A program made the position numbers and the translations under genes. Shown piece after piece: positions 47,796 through 57,271 of a DNA stretch of 64,000 bases. Within the stretch, counting starts at the first letter, position 1. Each line of letters starts with the position of its first letter. Where the stretch lies: the NCBI GenBank assembly GCA_018266775.1, contig JAFDZS010000005.1, positions 186,257 through 250,256 of the forward strand, in the 5' to 3' direction. Under the pieces are notes generated by a model. The model had not been told where the DNA came from and did no database searches. It saw nothing but the letters and a program-made list of their open reading frames with translations. Origin of the DNA: Bacteroidota bacterium (lineage in GTDB: Bacteria; Bacteroidota; Bacteroidia; Chitinophagales; Chitinophagaceae).

Positions 47796-48137
47796 ATGCA
47801 GGAAGAAACAACGATACCAACAAAAGCCATCAATCAAAAAATTGACTGGCGGGGATTACTTACTTATAAATGGGTGGTGAAAAATATTCCCTTTTTCCTA
47901 TTCCTTGCTGCATTACTGGTATTGTACATCTATAACGGGCATTATGCAGATAAGCTGGACAGGAAAATCAACGCTACACAGGATAAAATTAAAGACCTGG
48001 AGTACGAATATAAAACACTAAAGAGCGAAGTAATCTTCAGAAGCAAGGCCAGTGAACTGGAAAAAGCTGTTGAGCCAATGGGGTTGAAAGAACTGACAGA
48101 AGCACCCGTTATTTTAAATGGAACAACAAAAAAATAA
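47796..48137 (+). CDS. ftsL: FtsL-like divisome protein
   Basis: A 113-aa bitopic protein: short cytoplasmic N terminus, one TM helix (about 32-50) and a periplasmic coiled-coil segment (about 55-98) rich in heptad leucines and charged residues. Sequence identity with other FtsL proteins is low by nature, so the name rests on size, topology and position between rsmH and ftsI. It would recruit FtsI/FtsW through FtsB-like pairing. Stop and next start are 17 bp apart. Confidence 0.8.
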   Translation: MQEETTIPTKAINQKIDWRGLLTYKWVVKNIPFFLFLAALLVLYIYNGHYADKLDRKINATQDKIKDLEYEYKTLKSEVIFRSKASELEKAVEPMGLKELTEAPVILNGTTKK

Positions 48138-48154
48138 ACAGTCCGCAAGGATCA

Positions 48155-50320
48155 ATGGATATAAAAAAAGACATACTGTGGAGAGTGTACCTGTGTTTCC
48201 TGGGTATGATTGTGCTGGGAGCGGTAGTGCTGGGCCGGGCTTTTTATATACAGCGTGTGCAGGGCAATTACTGGAAAGATTTGGGCGAGAACCTGCACCT
48301 GAAATATTCACCGGTTAATGCAGAAAGAGGAACGATTTATAGTGAAGACGGAAATATGCTCAGCACATCTGTACCGGTTTATGATGTGATTGTTGACTTT
48401 GGCACCGATGGGCTTACGGAAAATAATGGTAAAAGGTTTAAAGACAATGTGGATTCATTGAGTACAGAACTTGCGCATTTGTTTAAAGATAAATCGCCGC
48501 TGGATTATAAAAGAGAATTGCAGCAGGGATACAAAGAACAGCTCAGGTACTATGTTTTGAAAAGAAAAATTTCTTTCGTGGAAAAACAGCAAATGGAAAA
48601 TTTTCCGTTGGTGCGGCAGGGAATATATAAAAGCGGTTTTAAGATGGAGGCAAAGGATAAAAGAATCAACCCTTATATTTTGCTTGCCAACAGAACGATT
48701 GGATTGTCAAGGCAGGATTCAACAAAAAATGTGGGTTTGGAAAGAAGTTATGACAGTTTGTTGAAAGGTGCATCGGGTCAGCAATTGATGCGTTATGTGG
48801 CCGGCGCTTATGTGCCGGTTGATGGTGCCAAACTGGAGGCAGAAAATGGAAAAGATATCATTACCACTTTAGATACATACATGCAGGACGTGGCAGAAAA
48901 TGCTTTAATGAAAATGATGGTGGGTAACAACTCACTGCACGGTACCGTTATCGTGATGGAAACGGCTACCGGAAAAATTAAAGCCATCGCCAATCTTGGC
49001 CAGTTGCAGTATGCAGATGGCACTGCAAAAAAAGATAAAGATGGTAACAGCATTTATGCGGAAGACCTGAACTATGGCATTGGTAAAGCAACAGAACCAG
49101 GTTCAATTTTCAAACTGGCCACATTAATGAGTTTACTGGATGATAAATATGTTACCATACAATCAAGGGTAAACTGCGAAGGCGGCTCAAAAGATTTTTA
49201 TGGTTTGAAAATAAAAGACACGCATCCCAATGGAGATTTAAGTGTTAAAGATGCATTTGCGGCAAGCAGTAACGTGGCCTTTGCAAAAATGGCCGATCAG
49301 TATTACCATGCACAGCCATCAAAATTCATTGCACACCTGCACCATTTCAGGCTGGATACGTTAACCGGGGTTGATATTGATGCGGCATCAGCCAGAACCA
49401 CCATAAAAAAACCCACTAACCGCAGTTGGGCCAATACCACCATTCCGTTTATGGCACATGGTTATGAAGAACTGGTGACACCACTGCACATGCTGATGCT
49501 GTACAATGCCGTGGCAAATAATGGTAAAATGATGAAACCCTATTTAGTGAATGCAGTAAGGGAATACGGAGTGGATATAAAAACCATACAACCCAAAGTA
49601 TTGGTGGAACACATTTGTACCGATGAAACACTGGCCCAATTGAAAGAATGTTTACGGGCAGTGGTGGATAGTCCGCATGGAACAGCCTTTAAAGTGTTAA
49701 GTAAAAACACTTATGGCATAGCCGGAAAAACCGGAACTGCGGTAACTGCATTGAATAATAAAGGATACAACAAGAATAATAAAATATACCAGGCATCATT
49801 CATCGGTTATTTTCCTGCAGACCAGCCTAAATACACCATGGCAGTGGTAATACAAAACAGTAAGGAATCTAAACTGGTGTATGGTGCAGATGTATCAGGG
49901 ACAGTGTTTAAAGAAGTAAGCGATAAAATTTATGGACGTTTTCTAAGCGGTAAACCATTTGTTGCCACTGCAAGTGCCGACAGTACCGTTTACAATTTTT
50001 ACGGCGCAAAATATGACGTAAAAGCATTGTTCAATTTTTTGAAGATGCCTTATGCAGATTCTGCTGCAAAGACAAGCATCAGTGAAGTAAAAATGAAAAA
50101 TAATTTTTCAGTATTGAATACACCGCTTTATTCATCTGCATCACCCGGTTCTGTAACCCCTGACGTTGTCGGAATGGGATTGAAAGATGCGGTGTATCTC
50201 CTGGAAAATAAAGGCATGAAAGTAAAAGTAACGGGAAGAGGAAGAGTGGTGAACCAGGTGCCGGCAGCAGGAACAGCATTTACAAAAACAAATAACGAAA
50301 TAGCAATAGTACTCAATTGA
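48155..50320 (+). CDS. ftsI: Septal peptidoglycan transpeptidase FtsI (PBP3-type) with PASTA domain
   Basis: A 721-aa penicillin-binding protein: one N-terminal TM helix (about 9-30), dimerisation domain (about 50-240), transpeptidase domain with SxxK at S317/K320 (GSIFK), SxN at 371-373 and KTG at 525-527, then a PASTA domain at the C terminus (about 662-721, VTPDVVGMGLKDAVYLLENKG). It crosslinks septal peptidoglycan with FtsW. A C-terminal PASTA is common in Bacteroidota FtsI but absent in E. coli. The stop overlaps the murE start by 4 bp (TTGA). Confidence 0.96.
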   Translation: MDIKKDILWRVYLCFLGMIVLGAVVLGRAFYIQRVQGNYWKDLGENLHLKYSPVNAERGTIYSEDGNMLSTSVPVYDVIVDFGTDGLTENNGKRFKDNVDSLSTELAHLFKDKSPLDYKRELQQGYKEQLRYYVLKRKISFVEKQQMENFPLVRQGIYKSGFKMEAKDKRINPYILLANRTIGLSRQDSTKNVGLERSYDSLLKGASGQQLMRYVAGAYVPVDGAKLEAENGKDIITTLDTYMQDVAENALMKMMVGNNSLHGTVIVMETATGKIKAIANLGQLQYADGTAKKDKDGNSIYAEDLNYGIGKATEPGSIFKLATLMSLLDDKYVTIQSRVNCEGGSKDFYGLKIKDTHPNGDLSVKDAFAASSNVAFAKMADQYYHAQPSKFIAHLHHFRLDTLTGVDIDAASARTTIKKPTNRSWANTTIPFMAHGYEELVTPLHMLMLYNAVANNGKMMKPYLVNAVREYGVDIKTIQPKVLVEHICTDETLAQLKECLRAVVDSPHGTAFKVLSKNTYGIAGKTGTAVTALNNKGYNKNNKIYQASFIGYFPADQPKYTMAVVIQNSKESKLVYGADVSGTVFKEVSDKIYGRFLSGKPFVATASADSTVYNFYGAKYDVKALFNFLKMPYADSAAKTSISEVKMKNNFSVLNTPLYSSASPGSVTPDVVGMGLKDAVYLLENKGMKVKVTGRGRVVNQVPAAGTAFTKTNNEIAIVLN

Positions 50321-51780
50321 TTTTACAGGATATACTATATACGGTTTCTATCCGCTCCGTAAAGGGAAGCACCAATATTGCAATAACCAGTTTGCAGATC
50401 GATTCAAGAAAGGTCAGTGCCGGTTGCTGCTTTATTGCCCTGAAAGGGAGCGCTTCAGATGGGCATGCCTATATAGATGCGGCAGTTAACGGAGGCGCAA
50501 CTGCAATTGTATGTGAAGCAATGCCCGGTGCGTTCAATGAAAAGGCTACTTACATACAGGTAGATAACAGTGCGGAAGCAGCAGGCATCATGGCGCACCA
50601 GTTTTATGGCGCACCATCTGCAAAAATAAAACTGGTGGGTGTAACAGGTACGAACGGCAAAACGACAATTGCCACACTGCTGTTTAAATTGTTTGGTGCG
50701 TTGGGTTATCAATGCGGTTTGATCAGTACAGTACAAAATCAAATTGGTGAAAGGATTGTACCAGCCACACATACTACTCCAGATGCCATCAGTTTAAATG
50801 CGCTGCTGCATCAAATGGTGGATGAAGGATGTGATTATGTGTTTATGGAAGTAAGCAGCCATGCCATACACCAGCATCGTATTGCAGGGTTGCAGTTTGC
50901 AGGTGCATTGTTCAGCAATATCACACACGATCACCTGGATTATCACAAAACATTTGACGAATACATCCGTGTAAAAAAATCCTGGTTCGATCATTTGTCA
51001 TCCAATGCATTTGCTATCAGCAATGCTGATGATAAACGGGGAGCAGTGATGCTGCAGAATACCAACGCCAAAAAATATTTCTACAGCCTGAAAACAATGG
51101 CTGACTTTAAAGGAAAGATTCTTGAAAACAGTTTAACCGGGTTGCATGTATTGGTGAACGATGTGGAAGTGCATTTCAGGCTGATTGGTGAATTCAATGC
51201 ATACAATTTACTGGCAGTGTATGGTGCAGCCATTTGTTTAGGCCAGGAAAAAAACGAAGTACTGCAGATACTCAGCAGGCTGGATGGTGCAGAAGGAAGG
51301 TTTGATTACACCATCAGCAACAACGATAAACTGATTGGCATTGTAGATTATGCACATACGCCTGATGCATTACTAAATGTACTGGCTACCATAAAAAAAT
51401 TGAAACAGGGTAATGAACATGTAATTACAGTTGTGGGTTGTGGTGGCGACAGGGATAAAACCAAAAGGCCGGTTATGGCAGAAGTGGCATGTGAATACAG
51501 CGACAGGGTGATACTGACATCGGATAACCCACGCAGTGAAGATCCGTTGGCGATACTGGAAGATATGCAGGCAGGAGTAAGCATCAGTGCTAAAAAAAAA
51601 GTAATTGCTATCGCCGACCGCAGGGAAGCCATCAAAACAGCAGTAAGCCTGGCGCAGAAACAGGACATTTTGCTGATTGCAGGAAAAGGACATGAAAAGT
51701 ACCAGGATATAAAAGGCGTGAAACATGAATTTGATGATAAGAAGGTGTTGGGAGAGATGTTTGCGTTGCTGGAGAAGTAG
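50317..51780 (+). CDS. murE: UDP-MurNAc-tripeptide ligase MurE
   Basis: A 487-aa Mur ligase with ATP-binding TGTNGKTT (110-117), the conserved SSHAIHQHR segment and DNPRSEDP (D403-R406). The DNPR motif is characteristic of enzymes adding meso-diaminopimelate, so the wall is probably of the A1-gamma type. The start is a TTG overlapping the ftsI stop by 4 bp, suggesting translational coupling. The next gene follows after a 158-bp gap containing AT-rich repeats. Confidence 0.95.
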   Translation: MILQDILYTVSIRSVKGSTNIAITSLQIDSRKVSAGCCFIALKGSASDGHAYIDAAVNGGATAIVCEAMPGAFNEKATYIQVDNSAEAAGIMAHQFYGAPSAKIKLVGVTGTNGKTTIATLLFKLFGALGYQCGLISTVQNQIGERIVPATHTTPDAISLNALLHQMVDEGCDYVFMEVSSHAIHQHRIAGLQFAGALFSNITHDHLDYHKTFDEYIRVKKSWFDHLSSNAFAISNADDKRGAVMLQNTNAKKYFYSLKTMADFKGKILENSLTGLHVLVNDVEVHFRLIGEFNAYNLLAVYGAAICLGQEKNEVLQILSRLDGAEGRFDYTISNNDKLIGIVDYAHTPDALLNVLATIKKLKQGNEHVITVVGCGGDRDKTKRPVMAEVACEYSDRVILTSDNPRSEDPLAILEDMQAGVSISAKKKVIAIADRREAIKTAVSLAQKQDILLIAGKGHEKYQDIKGVKHEFDDKKVLGEMFALLEK

Positions 51781-51938
51781 GATGGGTAAAAAGTATATAA
51801 AGTATATAGGTATATAAAGTAGTGAAGTGTATGCGCTGTGCCGTGGTGCCTTTGTGAGCGGGAATAAATGCGAAGCATTCTATGTATCCTGTTTGGTCGG
51901 AGTAAAATAAATAAAGTATATAAGTAAATAAAGTTTAG
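51781..51938. repeat. AT-rich repeats between murE and mraY
   Basis: The gap begins and ends with variants of AAGTATATAA (around 51790-51822 and 51908-51934), flanking a middle part with GTGCCGTGGTGCCTTTGTGAG. No reading frame or stable stem is seen. It may be the remains of a short repeat element inserted within the cluster. Confidence 0.5.
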
Positions 51939-53237
51939 ATGCTGTATCATCTGTTTGATTGGTTACAAAGTCACGATTATAAATTCCCCGGCGGAAATTT
52001 GTATCGCTTCCTCAGTATCCGTGTGATACTGGCCATGATGCTGAGCCTCGTGATCACAGCAGTGTATGGAAAAAAACTCATTGTGTTTTTACGCAAAAAG
52101 CAAATGGGCGAAACAGTGAGGGATTTAGGTTTGGCAGGTGAACAACAAAAGAAAGGAACACCCACTATGGGTGGTATCATCATTATATTGGCCATTATCA
52201 TACCAACATTGCTGTTTGCACATTTAGGCAGGGTGTACGTTCGGTTAATGTTGTTGTGTACGGTTTGGTTAGGCGCTATTGGTTTTATAGACGACTATCT
52301 TAAAATACGTGCAAAAAAAATAGCACAGAAAAAAGGTGTAGCCTATAAAAAAAGCGACAGCGATGGCCTGGCTGGCAGGTTTAAAATATTTGGCCAGGTG
52401 ATGCTGGGAATTATTGTTGGTGCTACATTATACTTTACACCAAGCGTGGTAGTGAAACGTGAAGTGGATACAACAGCCACCAACATTGTACTGGGGCCAA
52501 AAGAAAAGGCCACCAATTTTGATACAACAATCATAGATGGTAAGCCACGTGTTTTTGCATCTGTAAAAACCCCCATCACTACAATACCATTTGTAAAGAA
52601 CCATGAATTTAATTATGCCAAGCTGTTACCCAAAGGTTTACAGGATTACACTTATATTCTTTACATACTCATTGTAATATTTATTGTAACCGCCGTAAGT
52701 AATGGAGCGAACCTTACAGATGGCCTGGATGGTCTGGCAACAGGTGTAAGTGCAGTAATAGGAATTGGTTTGGGCATCTTTGCTTACATCAGTGGTAACA
52801 TCAAATTTGCAGAGTACCTCAATGTGATGTACATACCCAATATTGGAGAGTTGTCTGTTTTTATTGCCGCATTTGTTGGGGCATGTGTGGGTTTCCTTTG
52901 GTATAACTCTTACCCGGCACAAGTATTTATGGGCGATACGGGAAGTTTGGCATTGGGTGGCATCATCGCCGCACTCGCCATTATCATCAGGAAAGAATTA
53001 TTGATACCATTCTTCTGTTTCATATTCTTTATAGAAAGTTTGAGTGTAATGATACAGGTAAGTTATTTCAAATACACCAAGAAAAAATATGGAGAAGGGC
53101 GAAGGGTGTTTTTGATGAGCCCGTTGCATCATCATTACCAGAAGAAAGGGTATCATGAAAGCAAGATCGCAGTGCGGTTCTGGATTGTAACTATACTGAG
53201 TGTGATGATGGCGATAGCAACATTGAAATTAAGATAG
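51939..53237 (+). CDS. mraY: Phospho-MurNAc-pentapeptide transferase MraY
   Basis: A 432-aa polytopic membrane enzyme with [10 protein letters not shown], the catalytic [24 protein letters not shown] and [12 protein letters not shown], and the C-terminal [14 protein letters not shown]. It transfers phospho-MurNAc-pentapeptide to undecaprenyl phosphate (lipid I). It is about 70 residues longer than E. coli MraY because of a hydrophilic insert (about 165-230) between TM segments, a form I associate with Bacteroidota. Confidence 0.96.
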   Translation: MLYHLFDWLQSHDYKFPGGNLYRFLSIRVILAMMLSLVITAVYGKKLIVFLRKKQMGETVRDLGLAGEQQKKGTPTMGGIIIILAIIIPTLLFAHLGRVYVRLMLLCTVWLGAIGFIDDYLKIRAKKIAQKKGVAYKKSDSDGLAGRFKIFGQVMLGIIVGATLYFTPSVVVKREVDTTATNIVLGPKEKATNFDTTIIDGKPRVFASVKTPITTIPFVKNHEFNYAKLLPKGLQDYTYILYILIVIFIVTAVSNGANLTDGLDGLATGVSAVIGIGLGIFAYISGNIKFAEYLNVMYIPNIGELSVFIAAFVGACVGFLWYNSYPAQVFMGDTGSLALGGIIAALAIIIRKELLIPFFCFIFFIESLSVMIQVSYFKYTKKKYGEGRRVFLMSPLHHHYQKKGYHESKIAVRFWIVTILSVMMAIATLKLR

Positions 53238-53270
53238 TAAGATAAACCCTGCTGCGGAGGGAAAGAATCT

Positions 53271-53324
53271 ATTGAAAAACCGCAAGCTGGAATGTTGATG
53301 CGTCAGCATTCTAAGTTTTTCAAT
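53271..53324. repeat. Nested hairpin element between mraY and murD
   Basis: ATTGAAAAAC (53271-53280) and GTTTTTCAAT (53315-53324) are perfect inverted repeats. Inside them GAATGTTGA (53290-53298) pairs with TCAGCATTC (53303-53311) around the loop TGCG, with one G-T pair. It is not followed by a T tract, so it is a structured RNA or palindromic repeat rather than a plain terminator. Confidence 0.7.
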
Positions 53325-53379
53325 CCTGTGCATCCGGTATCCTTGAAAAATTCGAGATCAGTGAAACCCTATACCCGTT

Positions 53380-53471
53380 AAATTCTATGCTTTTGAAGAA
53401 CCTTTTTTTACGGTATAGCGGTTACAACAAATGAATTGGAAAATTCTATGCTATTGAAAAACCATTTTTTA
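53380..53471 (+). repeat. Imperfect direct repeat, 61-bp period, upstream of murD
   Basis: AAATTCTATGCTTTTGAAGA at 53380 recurs as AAATTCTATGCTATTGAAAA at 53441; both copies run on into ACC followed by a T tract. Two copies only, in the 260-bp gap before murD. Confidence 0.65.
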
Positions 53472-53496
53472 ATTCCGCAATGGAAGTGAACAGGAA

Positions 53497-54837
53497 ATGA
53501 AAAAACGTTTGGTCATATTAGGTGCAGGAGAAAGCGGTGTGGGTGCAGCCATACTGGCACAGCAACAGGGCTACGATGTTTTTGTAAGCGATGGCGGGGT
53601 AATAAAAGAAGCATATAAACAGGAGTTAACAGCACACAGCATAGCATTTGAAGAAGCCAGGCATACCGAAGCCAGCATATTGAATGCAGATGAAGTGATG
53701 AAAAGTCCGGGCATACCAGAAAAGAATGAACTGGTAAAAAAGATCAGGGCAAAAGGCATCACCATCATCAGCGAAATAGAACTGGCATACAGGTATAAAG
53801 GCAACAGTAAGATCATTGCCATTTCGGGAAGCAACGGTAAAACCACCACCACTGCGTTAACGTACCACATTTGCAAACATGGCGGCAGCAACTGCGCTAT
53901 GGTAGGCAATATCGGGTATTCGTTTGCAAAGCAGGTGGCGCTTGACCCCAAGCCCTTGTACATTGCCGAGATCAGTTCTTTTCAGTTGGATGATATCGTC
54001 ACATTCCGGCCGGATGTGGCCATACTCACCAACATCACAGAAGATCATCTCGACAGGTATGAGTATAAGATGGAAAACTACATCAGCAGCAAGTTCAGGA
54101 TAGCCATGAACCAGCAGGCTGAAGATGTGTTCATCTATTCCCTTGATGATGCGGTAACAACGGAGTCAATTAATAACTATCACATTAAATCAACACTAGC
54201 CCCATTTACCATGAGTAAACCACTACCGCAGGGAGCATACCTGATGAATGCAAAAATGCACCTGAAATGGAAAAACGAGGAAATGCAGATGAGTATAGAA
54301 GATTTTGCACTAAAAGGAAAACACAATCATTACAACAGTATGGCAGCAAGTTTAGCCGCATCGGCAATAGACATCAGGAAGGAGAAGATCAGGGAAGCCC
54401 TGCAAACTTTTGAAAGCCTGGAACACAGGATGGAGCCGGTGTCTTCAATCAAAAATGTGGAGTTCATTAACGACAGTAAAGCCACTAACGTAAACAGCAC
54501 CTGGTTTGCGCTGGAAAGCATGGAAAAACCCGTGATACTGATTTTAGGCGGCGTTGATAAAGGCAACGATTACTCATTGATTAAAGAACTGGTGAAAGAA
54601 AAAGTAAAAGCAATTGTGTGCATGGGAATTGATAACAGTAAGATACATGCAGCCTTTGAAGACGTGGTGCCGGATATTGCAGATACCGCTTCTGCAAGAG
54701 ATGCAGTACAAACCGCTTTCAGCTTTGCCGCAAAAGGAGATGTGGTGTTATTAAGCCCGGCCTGCGCCAGCTTCGACCTGTTTAAAAATTATGAAGACAG
54801 GGGCAAACAATTTAAACAGGCAGTAAAAGAATTGTAA
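53497..54837 (+). CDS. murD: UDP-MurNAc-alanine:D-glutamate ligase MurD
   Basis: A 446-aa Mur ligase with the N-terminal Rossmann segment VILGAGESGVGAAILAQ, the P-loop SGSNGKTTTTALTYH, EISSFQLD, NITEDHLDRY and NDSKATNVNSTWFAL, plus LSPACASFDLFKNYEDRG near the end. It adds D-Glu to UDP-MurNAc-L-Ala in the cytoplasm. Preceded by a 260-bp gap with hairpins and direct repeats, unusually long for the cluster. Confidence 0.96.
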   Translation: MKKRLVILGAGESGVGAAILAQQQGYDVFVSDGGVIKEAYKQELTAHSIAFEEARHTEASILNADEVMKSPGIPEKNELVKKIRAKGITIISEIELAYRYKGNSKIIAISGSNGKTTTTALTYHICKHGGSNCAMVGNIGYSFAKQVALDPKPLYIAEISSFQLDDIVTFRPDVAILTNITEDHLDRYEYKMENYISSKFRIAMNQQAEDVFIYSLDDAVTTESINNYHIKSTLAPFTMSKPLPQGAYLMNAKMHLKWKNEEMQMSIEDFALKGKHNHYNSMAASLAASAIDIRKEKIREALQTFESLEHRMEPVSSIKNVEFINDSKATNVNSTWFALESMEKPVILILGGVDKGNDYSLIKELVKEKVKAIVCMGIDNSKIHAAFEDVVPDIADTASARDAVQTAFSFAAKGDVVLLSPACASFDLFKNYEDRGKQFKQAVKEL

Positions 54838-54839
54838 CC

Positions 54840-54896
54840 GGAAGCTCCGGCTTCCAGCTATATGCGTCAAGACGGCTCCAAGCCGTCAGACGCATA
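54840..54896. repeat. Two strong palindromic hairpins between murD and ftsW
   Basis: Hairpin 1: GGAAGC (54840-54845), loop TCCG, GCTTCC (54850-54855). Hairpin 2: TATGCGTC (54861-54868) pairs with GACGCATA (54889-54896) and encloses GACGGCT-CCA-AGCCGTC (54871-54887), a 15-bp stem with a small bulge. An A tract rather than a T tract follows, so these are unlikely to terminate plus-strand transcription. Confidence 0.85.
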
Positions 54897-54906
54897 AAAA
54901 AACAAA

Positions 54907-56157
54907 ATGGCAACAACAGTAAACATAAAAGAATTATTCACGCCCAACATCAGCGGCAATTTGGTAAGTAAAACCAAAGGCGACCGTGTGATATGGGGCA
55001 TCGTGGTCATTCTTACATTAATCAGTTTACTGGTGGTGTACAGCAGTATTGGTTCTTTGGCATATAAATACAGTAAGAGTACGGAAAGCTATTTGTTCAA
55101 ACAGTTTGGCTTTATCGTGCTGGGTTTACTGGTCATCTATTTTGCACACCGGGTAAATTATACCATTTATGCAAGAGTGGCGAAGATATTATACCTGATC
55201 TCCATTCCATTAATGATATACACTTTATTCTTTGGTGCAAAGATTAACGAAGGCAGCCGCTGGATCAAGTTGCCCATCATTAACATGACCATGCAAACAT
55301 CAGACCTTGCCAAGCTGGCCTTGTTCATGTACCTGAGTTTGCAGTTGAGCCGTAAGCAAAGTGTGATCAAAGATTTTAAAAAAGGTTTTGTGCCCATCAT
55401 TACACCAGTGATCATCATTTGTGCATTGATAGCACCTGCCAATTTATCTACTGCATTACTGGTGGGTGCCACCAGTTTTATGCTGATGTTTATTGGAAGG
55501 GTGCACACCAAACATTTATTGTTGTCTGCAGGTGTGGCAATGATTCCCCTCGCATTACTGCTGACCATTGCAATGACCACGTACAACAAAGCAGAACATA
55601 AAGCATCATTGCCTGGTTTTTTAAATATCGGGAGAATACCCACATGGATTGGCCGTGTACAAACATTCATTTACAGCAGTAAAGAAGACGAAACAGAAAA
55701 ATCTTACCAGATCAACCAGGCAAAAATTGCCATTGCCAATGGCAGTTGGTTGGGTAAAGGCCCTGGCCATAGTGAAGCAAGAAATTTCTTACCACATTCG
55801 TACAGTGATTTTATTTATGCCATCATAATAGAAGAGTATGGTTTTGTTGGGGCTGCATTTGTAGTGTTTGTGTACTTGTTGTTTTTATATAGATGTATCA
55901 GGGTGTATAGAAAATGCCCTTTTGCATTCGGTGCATTCCTGGCACTGGCGTTAAGTTTTACGTTGGTGATACAGGCCATAGCCAATATGGGTGTGGCAGT
56001 AAATGTATTTCCCAACACAGGGGTAACGTTACCGTTAGTGAGTATGGGCGGAAGCAGTTTTTTATTCACTTGTTTGTCCATCGGTATCATATTAAGTGTG
56101 GCAAGAAACGTGGAGCAATTAGAGCCGGCGCAAACAGAGAAAGAAGCAACAGCATAA
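54907..56157 (+). CDS. ftsW: Septal peptidoglycan polymerase / lipid II-linked protein FtsW
   Basis: A 416-aa SEDS protein with about ten TM helices. Conserved parts are LLVVYSSIG in TM1, RWIKL, LPHSYSDFIYAIIIEEYGFVGA and NVFPNTGVTLPLVSMGGSS. It polymerises glycan strands at the septum with FtsI. The ATG at 54907 follows two hairpins that lie in the transcript leader of this gene. murG starts 19 bp after the stop. Confidence 0.95.
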   Translation: MATTVNIKELFTPNISGNLVSKTKGDRVIWGIVVILTLISLLVVYSSIGSLAYKYSKSTESYLFKQFGFIVLGLLVIYFAHRVNYTIYARVAKILYLISIPLMIYTLFFGAKINEGSRWIKLPIINMTMQTSDLAKLALFMYLSLQLSRKQSVIKDFKKGFVPIITPVIIICALIAPANLSTALLVGATSFMLMFIGRVHTKHLLLSAGVAMIPLALLLTIAMTTYNKAEHKASLPGFLNIGRIPTWIGRVQTFIYSSKEDETEKSYQINQAKIAIANGSWLGKGPGHSEARNFLPHSYSDFIYAIIIEEYGFVGAAFVVFVYLLFLYRCIRVYRKCPFAFGAFLALALSFTLVIQAIANMGVAVNVFPNTGVTLPLVSMGGSSFLFTCLSIGIILSVARNVEQLEPAQTEKEATA

Positions 56158-56176
56158 ACCATTGAAATTGTAAAGC

Positions 56177-57271
56177 ATGTCTGGCAACAGCATTATCATA
56201 GCAGGAGGGGGAACAGGCGGGCATATTTTTCCGGCCATAGCCATAGCCAATGCCATAAAAAAAATACAACCGCAAACAGAGTTTTTGTTTGTGGGGGCAA
56301 AAGGAAAAATGGAAATGGAAAAAGTGCCGCAGGCCGGGTTTAGTATAGAAGGGTTAGACATTGCAGGGTTCAACAGAAGTTCTTTGATAAAAAATATTGG
56401 ATTGCCTTTTAAGCTCATCAAAAGTTTTTTCCAGGTAAGGCGCATCTTCAATCAGTTTCAGCCCAAGGCAGTAATTGGTGTGGGTGGCTATTCCAGTTTT
56501 CCGGTGTTGCGCCTGGCGCAGTCGAAAGGAATCAAAACTTTTATACACGAAAGCAATTCATTTGCAGGAAAAGCAAACATCATGCTGGGTAAAAACGCAA
56601 CAGCCATTTTTGTAGCCAGCGATGGAATGGAAAAATTTTTTCCGGCCAACAAGATCATTCAAACCGGCAACCCGGTAAGGGCAAGTATTTCGCAAAGTGT
56701 TATAACACGTGAAGAAGGGATACGGTTTTTTGGATTGGATCCTGCACAAAAAACAGTTTTGTCTATCGGTGGCAGTTTGGGGGCCAAAAGCATTAACGAA
56801 GCTATTGCTGCAAACATGGATGCATTTGCTGCCAATAATCTGCAACTCATCTGGCAAACCGGTAAACCATTTGCTGAACAGGGCAAAGCCGCAGGTGCAG
56901 GAAAAACTAATGTATGGGTGAATGATTTTATCACACAAATGGAATATGCCTATGCAGCAGCCGACCTGGTGATCAGCCGCAGCGGTGCAATGACAATTGC
57001 GGAATTATGTGTGATGAAAAAACCGGCTGTACTGGTGCCTTTTCCCTATGCGGCAGAGGATCATCAAACCGTAAATGCACAAAATTTAGTTAATAAAAAT
57101 GCAGGCATAATGGTGAAAGATAGTGAGGCGTTACATCAACTGGTGCCGGCAATCATCAGTTTATCTAAAGATGAACAGCAGCAAAATGAATTGGAAAATA
57201 ATATCGGTAAACTGGGTGTCACCAATGCCGATGTAATTATAGCACAGGAAATATTGAAACGCATACAGTGA
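56177..57271 (+). CDS. murG: MurG glycosyltransferase (lipid II synthesis)
   Basis: A 364-aa GT28 enzyme with GGGTGGHIFPAIAIA at the N terminus, IGVGGYSSFPVLRLA, HESNSFAGKAN, SIGGSLGAKSIN and RSGAMTIAELCVMKKPAVLVPFP. It adds GlcNAc to lipid I on the cytoplasmic membrane face. The last codons overlap the GTG start of murC by 4 bp (GTGA). Confidence 0.96.
   Translation: MSGNSIIIAGGGTGGHIFPAIAIANAIKKIQPQTEFLFVGAKGKMEMEKVPQAGFSIEGLDIAGFNRSSLIKNIGLPFKLIKSFFQVRRIFNQFQPKAVIGVGGYSSFPVLRLAQSKGIKTFIHESNSFAGKANIMLGKNATAIFVASDGMEKFFPANKIIQTGNPVRASISQSVITREEGIRFFGLDPAQKTVLSIGGSLGAKSINEAIAANMDAFAANNLQLIWQTGKPFAEQGKAAGAGKTNVWVNDFITQMEYAYAAADLVISRSGAMTIAELCVMKKPAVLVPFPYAAEDHQTVNAQNLVNKNAGIMVKDSEALHQLVPAIISLSKDEQQQNELENNIGKLGVTNADVIIAQEILKRIQ

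Noticed and set aside
51348..51950. 200-codon open frame on the minus strand
   Set aside because: Lies antisense to murE, whose motifs are complete; the product has no recognisable domain and is a shadow frame.
53380..53471. CRISPR-like repeat
   Set aside because: Only two imperfect copies, no third unit, no cas genes in the window.
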